A stretch of 13,219 nt of DNA from Jimgerdemannia flammicorona (Eukaryota > Mucoromycota > Endogonomycetes > Endogonales > Endogonaceae), in assembly GCA_003990745.1 (NCBI GenBank), contig RBNI01004955.1:1-13219 (forward strand), given 5' to 3'. The notes under the pieces were generated by a model. The model did not search any database, was not told the origin of the DNA, and worked only from the letters and a program-made list of their open reading frames with translations. This document shows positions 8,730 to 13,219 of this stretch, one piece after another (position 1 is the stretch's first letter; each line of letters begins with the position of its first letter). The translations under genes and the position numbers were made by a program.

Positions 8730-8834
8730 CCTATTTAATAACCCACAAACCACTCTTAAGTAAATCCGCTCCCCATTAGGTCCTACTCCTAACCCCATCA
8801 CGAAATTTCCTAATTGGGTATTGTCTGCAGCAAT

Positions 8835-11114
8835 ATGCCAATTCAACTAAGCTGGTCTTAGTTTCTTGAACTTCCTGAAATACAGAAAATCCTGAATATC
8901 CAGAACTAGTCCGAAAAAGGACTTTGGTTGAGACATCAATCTGATCTTGAAATCAATAAGCATAGAGGACATACTCTATATGAAATTGATCTTGACCATA
9001 AGAAAACAGTCTTCCAGAATATCCAGAACTTCCAGAAAACCCTTCCAGAACTATGTAACGGTTACTGTAAAAAGCAGCCCTCTTACAACTTGGTAGCAGT
9101 GGTTTACAATCCAATTCCGCTTCAAGACGCTTCCTCACCCCACTACAAACCCTTCTGTGAATTTCTACAAGTTGGTATAAAGCCCAACCTCTGACCTGGA
9201 ATTTATCGTGAACCATCTGACAATCTGGAGAGAATTGAACCTGACGTACAAGGACAATTTGACCTCCACACCTGCAACAAGTGGGATAAACTTCATTCAA
9301 AGAAAGAAGTACTCCGATTAAACCAGCAAATAGGCGAAACCCTATTCACCAAACTCCTTGCACTACACCCAGCAAGTCAGGATGAAGAAGGTCTTATAGA
9401 AGCCTTCTTTACTCTTCTCAACAAGAGTTTTGTCAGCTCCACAAATCCGAGCGACCTAGGACAACCTGCAGCAGTCTTTCTAGCCTTAGTTCTCCATGAA
9501 GCCCAAGCCTCTGTAGCCAAGTGGCTCAACTCTACTGACTTTCACCAAACCAGAACCAAGACTGCGTTATACTACCAATTCCAGAACAGCAAGACCCACC
9601 ATATTCTTAAAGAAGAAGCGAGAGAAACTCTTCATCAACTATCTGATCCCGAACCTGAAGCAGGCCCTGCTACAGCCCTACCTGAACCTGAAACCAATAC
9701 CGAACCAGAACTTGACTTTGAATTAAGTCCATCTGAAATCAGATATACAACTGATTCTGTCTACTTTAACGCTGAGCAAACCCAAGTACATGGGGACCAA
9801 ACTCAAGAGGAGGAGGAGTATCTCAGTGAATTCGATCTCAGATACACCACAGAAGGAGACGTACCTCCATCAGGACAGAATACACCTACACAGCAACAGA
9901 CAGCCATCTATCAAGCCCTTACTCCAGATCCACAACTATTACTCCAGCAACTTACACAGACTCAAAGAACCCCATCACACTCTGCACCAGTACCTCAAGT
10001 AGTACCAGTAATACCACTACTAGTAGTTCAACCACCTCCAGTAAACAACATGGCAAACCAACAGATTATAGACCTCATAGCCCAGGTAGCCATAATGGTA
10101 GCAACCATTACTGCCTTAGCTGAACACACCCGACCTACAAAAAATCTGAGTCTACCTACCTTCAATGGTACTGCACAAGAAGTCCAAAGCTTTATTAGTG
10201 TAGTTGATACTAACTTCGAAGCCAATCAATGGACCAATGAACGAGTCGCTGACTGCGTTCTGACAAACAATCAAGACCACACTTTGGAACAACTCTTTGC
10301 TACCACTACAGTCTATGTCCACCAAGTTGTTACATTCTTCCGAGGACCTGCCAAAGAATAGTGGCGAATCCTTCCTGAAAAACCCCTCATATGGGACACC
10401 CGACCTGCAGTAGTTGCTCAGAATGCAGCAAATAATACCCCAGGATATGGAGACTATCCTGCAGCCCCCGGACTTAAACAACTCATAATTGCTCAATATC
10501 GCAGTGAAACCATGATCGCTGAATCCTGAGTAAAACTCCGCAACCTCAAATTTGATATACATGGCAAAGAGGAATTCGAAACCTTCTGTACAAAACTCGA
10601 GTCACTCCTGAACACTGTTGGCCTAGGATATATTGCCAATGATAAAGCACGAAATGGTACAAGAGCAGACCATTTATTCGATGCCTTACCAGAATGGCTT
10701 ACTAGAAAAATCCGAGAACAAGGATGCCCGGTTGGTTGTGACCACCAACAATGGTGCCTGGCGAGAATCAAGACTATGGTCAAGTGGATCCTAACAGCTG
10801 GACCCATTCTGCCCCGAAGACAATTCAACAACAAGGAAAAGACTTGGACCAAGAAAGAAGAACCTAAGCATGAAGCATCCCGAGCTCCCTCAACATCCAC
10901 TTCATAGACACCCAGAAATCATGAACCCACCCAGCCGAGTACCTTCAAGAAACTCACTGAGGGCAAAAGGAATGAACTTAGAAGAAGCGGAGCATGCTTC
11001 TATTGCTGAAAAACAGGACATATGGCCAGTGCCTGCCCTAACCGAAAACCCCGAACAGCAACACGAGCAACTGTTACCACTCTGCACCACCTCAACAATC
11101 TGACCACCAGAACA
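8835..11114 (+). pseudogene. gag: gag with long N-terminal extension and CCHC zinc knuckle (copy P)
   Basis: One frame runs from the ATG at 8835 (MPIQLSWS) to the dUTPase. The start is chosen because no other in-frame ATG occurs before 10050, although coding character is clear from about 8928. Stops at 8859, 8907 and 9192 are shared with copy M. About 400 codons precede the capsid-like part: an N-terminal domain (8928-9600), then an acidic Pro/Gln-rich linker with EPEAGPATALPEPETNTEPE. The capsid-like region starts near MANQQIIDL (10050), with LSLPTFNGTAQEVQSF, HTLEQLF and WDTRPAVVAQN. The knuckle CX2CX4HX4C is at 10995-11036, but a TGA (11007-11009) replaces the Arg after the second Cys. Private stops also lie at 10359, 10527 and 10905. 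At roughly 760 codons it is long for a Ty3/gypsy gag. Confidence 0.85.
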
Positions 11115-11525
11115 CTAGACTTTGTCAAGTTAAGACAAACTACTAAGGCCCCAATCAAAAGAAGTCAAAAAGCAGCTGGATATGACCTGTATGCAGCTGA
11201 AGAAGCTACAGTCTCCAACCGAGAAGTCAAACAAGTCTACATAGGAATCAGCATCCAAATCCCTGAAGGACATGTTGGAAAAATATGTTGTCACAGCAGC
11301 CTAGCATTGAAAGGACTCTCAGTAGAAAGAGGAGTCATTGACAAAGACTATACAGGCGAAATTATTGTCCTCATCCGAAACCACAGTTGGACACCCTTCA
11401 AGATTTCCATTGGATTCTGTATTGTCCAGATCCTATTCGAAAAAATTGAGTCAACCCTGACAGTCAAGGAAGTCCCTGAACTACTGCCTACCATCTGAGG
11501 ATCTAAAGGATTTGGTTCATCAAAC
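11115..11525 (+). pseudogene. dUTPase domain between gag knuckle and protease (copy P)
   Basis: The enzyme hydrolyses dUTP to dUMP and pyrophosphate, which would protect element cDNA from uracil. Motif I is AAGYDLYAAEE (11172-11201) and motif II PEGHVGKICCHSSLALKG (11262-11315). Motif III is GVIDKDYTGEI (11331-11363), with the likely catalytic Asp at 11340 and the Tyr after it. Motif IV is IGFCIVQILFEKIE, and motif V is a TGA (11496) followed by GSKGFGSSN. The arginine usually found in motif II (RSSLA) is His, in motif IV (GxRIAQ) Cys, and in motif V (RGxxGFGS) a stop; each is one C-to-T step from a CGN codon on one strand. The domain is about 137 codons, normal for the family, and in frame with gag and protease. 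Confidence 0.9.
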
Positions 11526-12287
11526 AAGGCCTCAGTCCAACCTACCATGAACAAAGAAGAACAATTCTACAAGAAAATCGAAGATGGATATGTACCAAGT
11601 GGCCGATGTCCCCATGGCATTGGAATGTACTCTTCCCGAATGATTGATGATTGCTTCTCTTGTGTCAACGAACTGGCTCAAAGAAGAACCAACAGAAGGA
11701 AAGCTTCTACAACCGAAATCACCACTATTGGATCAGACAAACTGCTTACACTTAAAGCTTTTGTCAACCGAGCACCTGTCAAGATCATGATAGACAGTGG
11801 TACCTCAGGCAACTTCATCAACGAAGAAACAGCCAACAGACTCAAGGTCTTCATCTCTCTGGTACAACAAACTCAAGCAGTTGCTATAGCTGATGGAACC
11901 TCACATGTCATTAGCAAGGAAGTCCACAACCTACCCTTCCGAATCAGTGACTATCGAATACATATTACCCTTCAAATTGTACTACTCCCGGACAATGAAA
12001 TAATCCTTGGAACTCCATGGTTAAAACAAGAGAACCCCATGATCGATTGGGTAAACCATTCTCTGACCATCAAGAAAGGACGCCACAACTTCAAACTGCA
12101 AGGCAAAAAGGACCCACTCAACTCTAGTAACCCTGGACCAAAGATCATCCATATCAACAAGCTACAACTCAAGAAATTGGCCAAGAAATACCCTCTCTTT
12201 GCTATCTCCATCTGTCTATCCAAAGGAGAACCCGAGAACTCTGAAGAAGACTTTTCCAAAGTTGACAGCCATGTCAGACCACTACTC
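11526..12287 (+). pseudogene. Retropepsin-like aspartic protease and linker (copy P)
   Basis: This is open for about 250 codons after the dUTPase stop, ending at a TAG at 12288. An N-terminal piece has GRCPHGIGMYSS and DDCFSCVNEL, a Cys/His-containing linker I cannot name. The protease core follows: LKAFVNRAPVKIMIDSGTSG, with the catalytic Asp at 11793-11795 in an intact DSGT, FINEETANRL, the flap-side VAIADGTSHVI, and IILGTPWL, the hydrophobic ILG block typical of the family. A basic tail (INKLQLKKLAKKYPLF) leads to RT. Unlike copy M, the active site is intact and the frame is preserved into RT. It is normally released from Gag-Pol by its own cleavage. Confidence 0.88.
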
Positions 12288-13219
12288 TAGAAATTCTGAG
12301 ACATATTTCCAAAGAAACTCCCAAAAGGCCTACCACCTAAACGAGCAGTAGACCATGCCATCAAGACTATTCCAGATGCCAAGCCAGCCTTCAAGTCAAT
12401 CTACTACATGTCTCCAAGAGAAATCGATGCACTCAAGAAAGAAATTGACGAACTCCTAGAATAAGGATTCATCAGACCCAGTGTATCACCCTATGGTGCA
12501 CCAGTCCTCTTTATTGTCAAGAAAGGAGGAGACCTGCGAATGTGTATTGATTACCACAACCTCAACGAACAGACCATCAAGAACTGTTGCCCACTACCCA
12601 GAATCGATGAAATATTCGATAGGCTTACCAACCCACAATTCATGAGCTCCTTTGACCTGCGAAATAGCTATTAGCAAATTGCTATGAAAGAAGAAGACAT
12701 CCACAAGACAGCCTTCCAAACCTGCTATGGACACTTCGAATTCCTGGTTATGCCCTTTGGCTTAACTAATGCTCCTGCAACCTTCCAGACACTGATGAAT
12801 ACCATCCTGCACCCATATCTGGACAAATTCATTGTTGTCTATATTGACGATATTCTAGTCTTCAGCAAAACCCTGGAGGAATATCTCGAACACCTTGAAC
12901 TAGTACTACTGGAACTCTGAGAGAACAGACTCTTCACAAAACTCAGCAAGTGCGAATTTCTCCTGAAAGAAATTCAATTCCTTGGACATATTGTCACGCC
13001 AAATGGAATCAAAGTAGACCTCAGCAAAATCTCCACAATCAAAGATTGGCCCAGACCCAAGAAACTGAAAGACCTCTAGTCATTCCTGGGATTAGCGAAC
13101 TATTACAGACAATTTGTTGCCAACTTTGCCAAAATCGCCACTGCCCTTACCCAAATGACCAAGCATAGCAAGAAAGAAGAACAGCCCTGGACCATGAAAC
13201 AAGAGAAAGACTTCAACAA
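12288..13219 (+). pseudogene. Reverse transcriptase domain (copy P), cut by window end
   Basis: RT blocks appear in family order: [68 protein letters not shown], the YIDD active site at 12840-12851, [29 protein letters not shown]. The palm catalytic acids (SSFDL and YIDD) survive. Stops occur at 12288 (TAG), 12297 (TGA, shared with copy M), 12462 (TAA), 12672 (TAG for the expected Trp before QIAM), 12918 (TGA where copy M has CAA) and 13077 (TAG where copy M has CAG). It is in the same frame as gag, dUTPase and protease, supporting a single polyprotein. The sequence is still in the RT thumb/connection at 13219. Confidence 0.93.

Larger units (their letters stand above)
8402..8834 (+). promoter_or_regulatory. 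LTR/leader-like control region of copy P
   Basis: This 433-bp non-coding stretch lies between the ORF X stop and the probable gag start. In order it holds a 23-bp direct repeat pair, a perfect TGACATGTCA palindrome (8489-8498), a TATA box (8591-8598), a heat-shock-element-like trimer (8650-8664), AATAAA (8724-8729), and a block around 8811-8832 that is almost unchanged between the copies. The last block starts TTGGGTATTGTC and could include a primer-binding site beginning with TGG, but I could not match it to a tRNA 3' end and no clear TG...CA termini stand out. Confidence 0.65.
8195..13219 (+). mobile_element. Ty3/gypsy chromovirus LTR retrotransposon, copy P, mirror image of copy M, cut by window end
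   Basis: This is the plus-strand counterpart of copy M, running from the ORF X C-terminus through the control region, gag, dUTPase and protease to the RT palm. It is less decayed: many CGA arginine codons survive, and gag to RT stays in one frame. In-frame stops still occur at 8859, 8907, 9192, 10359, 10527, 10905, 11007, 11496, 12288, 12297, 12462, 12672, 12918 and 13077. RNase H, integrase and chromodomain would lie beyond 13219. If ORF X belongs to the element, as the shared C-terminal segment suggests, the unit should be extended left to about 7023. Confidence 0.92.
8195..13219. repeat. Right arm of large imperfect inverted repeat
   Basis: This is the partner of 1996-7022. Inner similarity starts inside ORF X at about 8195, shortly before the PYPAYE residues, and stops abruptly on the other side at about 7022. 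The spacer between the arms is about 1.17 kb and single-copy. Confidence 0.9.

Noticed and set aside
7023..8834. tRNA or other structured RNA gene, or CRISPR-like array
   Set aside because: No cloverleaf with an intact T-arm sequence was found, and the short repeats are only paired control motifs without regular spacers.
9790..10002. Open frame in another phase inside the gag linker of copy P
   Set aside because: The gag frame is open across the whole stretch and conserved in copy M; this one is a shadow.
11496..11498. TGA before protease as a programmed gag/pol readthrough site
   Set aside because: The stop falls on the usual motif V arginine of dUTPase, inside the domain, and one transition from CGA explains it. 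The following bases (GGA) are not a known strong readthrough context.
34..13079. UGA reassigned as a sense codon
   Set aside because: TGA aligns with CGA or CAA in the other copy, and TAA and TAG stops are also scattered through the same frames. Decay explains all three without a variant code.

Overview
The window is eukaryotic repeat sequence, most likely from a basidiomycete fungus. It is dominated by two decayed copies of one Ty3/gypsy (Metaviridae) LTR retrotransposon of the chromodomain (chromovirus) type, lying head to head in opposite orientation. The host guess rests on the chromovirus architecture plus an in-frame dUTPase domain, a combination I recall being reported from the basidiomycete Phanerochaete chrysosporium, and on C-to-T decay at CpG and CpA sites. 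No RNA gene, CRISPR array or intact host gene was recognised.

Layout. Positions 1-7022 hold a minus-strand copy (copy M). In its coding direction it reads: a short C-terminal piece of an unknown ORF (ORF X), an LTR/leader-like control region, a long gag ending in a CCHC zinc knuckle, a dUTPase, an aspartic protease, reverse transcriptase, RNase H, an integrase with DD35E spacing, and a C-terminal chromodomain at the left edge. Positions 8195-13219 hold the mirror-image plus-strand copy (copy P), with the same order from the ORF X C-terminus to the RT palm, where the window ends. Matching positions in the two arms add up to 15214-15217 throughout, so about 5 kb per arm is collinear with very few indels. 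The roughly 1.17 kb between the arms (7023-8194) is single-copy. It contains a promoter-like stretch and most of ORF X on the plus strand; ORF X then runs into the copy P arm.

Coding logic. In copy P, gag, dUTPase, protease and RT share one reading frame from about 8835 to the window end, so the element encoded a single Gag-Pol polyprotein, here broken by stops. In copy M the same frame is kept from gag into the protease, then changes because of a 2-nt deletion near 2990-3000. Neither copy can make a full product. Most stops are TGA where Arg (CGA) is expected, or TAA/TAG where CAA, CAG or TGG is expected. At several codons one arm has TGA and the other CAA, the two products expected from an ancestral CGA. 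Five stops are shared by both arms, which suggests the inverted duplication arose from, or paired, already decaying copies.

The points most worth following up are: the dUTPase between nucleocapsid and protease, as in betaretroviruses, with the usual arginine of motifs II, IV and V changed in both copies; ORF X, an unidentified acidic protein with two PPxY motifs whose 3' end belongs to the repeat unit; and a cis-motif (GCTGAGTC-N7-AGTCAC) found both in the element's U3-like region and upstream of ORF X.
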